From Phycisphaerae bacterium (GTDB lineage Bacteria; Planctomycetota; Phycisphaerae; UBA1845), in contig JAJDDU010000518.1 of the NCBI GenBank assembly GCA_029260155.1, positions 1 to 6,940 on the forward strand: DNA of 6,940 nt, written 5' to 3'. Shown in pieces: positions 6,521 through 6,940 of the stretch (position 1 is its first letter; each line of letters begins with the position of its first letter). The translations under genes and the position numbers were made by a program. The notes under the pieces were generated by a model. The model ran no database searches. It had not been told where the DNA came from and saw only the letters and a list, made by a program, of their open reading frames with translations.

Positions 6521-6940
6521 CTACTCACCTCCGGTGAAGGCGAGTTGGAACAAGCCGAGGTCGTGAAAGTCGACGTCCCCGTCAAGGTCCATGTCGGCGA
6601 AGAGGCAGCCAGCGCGGGCTTCAGTGCCGGGACCGCCTTCAGCCTGACATTCGGCGAAGAAGCGGAAGTCCGCCAAATCGATCAACCCGTCCCCGGTCAT
6701 GTCACCCGAGCCGGGATCGGGGATTCGGCCGAATCGAACGTAGTCCCACCCCGTCACGCTGTCCTCAATCGCCGCGCGAGCGCCGAAGACCGTGAAAGAA
6801 TCTCCTGTCGGATAGAAGGCCTCGGCGAGCCCTTCGTCGATGACTTCCCCATCCACTGTGAAGAGATATGTTCCGGTTGGGGGCGTGTTGCGAAGTTCCA
6901 AACGGTACAAGTGGGCGACCCCATCCTGGATGTCCGTGAA
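6521..6940 (-). CDS. Secreted dockerin-family protein, 3' part of a further tandem copy
   Basis: The frame is open to the window edge and its N-terminal part, including any signal peptide, lies outside. The visible 139 residues (from FTDIQDGVAH) match the last 139 of the neighbouring copy at 114 positions, with no gaps. The calcium loops are DMTGDGLIDLAD and DMDLDGDVDFHD, slightly closer to the dockerin consensus than in the next copy because of the Gly in loop 2. The TTG at 6910 should not be taken as the start, since homology continues upstream of it. The stop TAG is only 2 bases from the GTG of the next copy, so the two are probably co-transcribed and translationally coupled. Confidence 0.85.
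   Translation of the reverse strand, partial: FTDIQDGVAHLYRLELRNTPPTGTYLFTVDGEVIDEGLAEAFYPTGDSFTVFGARAAIEDSVTGWDYVRFGRIPDPGSGDMTGDGLIDLADFRFFAECQAEGGPGTEARAGCLFADMDLDGDVDFHDLGLFQLAFTGGE
6525..6532 (-). promoter_or_regulatory. Perfect Shine-Dalgarno site inside the end of the upstream copy
   Basis: On the minus strand this reads GGAGGTGA, a full match to the 16S anti-Shine-Dalgarno core. It forms the codons for the last residues (GGE) of the upstream copy and sits 6 bases before the GTG at 6518. It decides the start of the full-length copy in favour of GTG and implies stop/restart coupling. The equivalent site before the truncated copy reads GGTGGTGA (about 5683-5690). Confidence 0.8.

Larger units (their letters stand above)
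5420..6940 (-). repeat. Tandem direct repeat, 842-bp unit, of the dockerin-family gene
   Basis: Bases at position n and n+842 align from about 5420 to the window edge; for example, GGTAGAA begins at both 5451 and 6293. In the 80-base comparison of 5681-5760 with 6523-6602, 70 positions match. The unit spans one whole gene plus the 2-base spacer, so the repeat is gene-length and gapless where checked. Homology fades near 5419, inside the coding sequence of the last copy, which marks the array's broken end. The array continues beyond the window. Confidence 0.85.

Noticed and set aside
6908..6910. TTG as the start of the right-hand dockerin-family copy
   Set aside because: The ten codons before it (FTDIQDGVAH) still match the neighbouring copy, so the gene continues out of the window.

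Overview
The window looks like chromosomal DNA of a GC-rich (roughly 60% by eye) bacterium, most likely a planctomycete. The best clue is the pair of secreted proteins ending in a dockerin-like calcium-binding tail, with two D-x-D-rich loops flanking a short Cys/Gly-rich linker. That style is very common in Planctomycetota, especially Phycisphaerae. This assignment is inference, because no rRNA or marker gene is present to confirm it.

Layout. (1) 1-951, plus strand: the 3' part of a citrate/2-methylcitrate synthase that begins outside the window. (2) 948-2114, minus strand: a tail-anchored membrane protein resembling the RMD1/DUF155 family, which meets the citrate synthase tail to tail with overlapping stop codons. 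(3) 2367-4256, minus strand: a fusion of an MFS transporter with a PlsC-type acyltransferase, probably a lysophospholipid transport and re-acylation protein, with a divergent acyltransferase motif III. (4) 4452-4910, plus strand: a small, extremely basic, Ser/Arg-rich protein of unknown function. It is followed by four hairpins in a row, the last being a strong intrinsic terminator. (5) 5055-5403: no gene; it holds a long, REP/BIME-like inverted repeat (5123-5206) and a smaller hairpin. (6) 5404-6940, minus strand: a tandem array of one secreted dockerin-like gene family with an 842-bp repeat unit. It contains a 3'-terminal part of one copy (running off the window), one full copy, and one copy cut short after about 80 residues.

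How the genes relate. The metabolic gene, the two membrane-protein genes and the small basic protein gene look like independent units; nothing in the sequence ties them into one pathway. The dockerin-like copies form a tight translational unit: the ribosome-binding site of each downstream copy lies inside the last codons of the copy before it, so duplication appears to have copied a self-coupling gene. I see no CRISPR array, tRNA, rRNA, transposase or recognised defence system. The points most worth a second look are the self-coupled tandem array, its truncated end next to the REP-like element, the basic protein with its hairpin-rich 3' region, and the altered acyltransferase motif.
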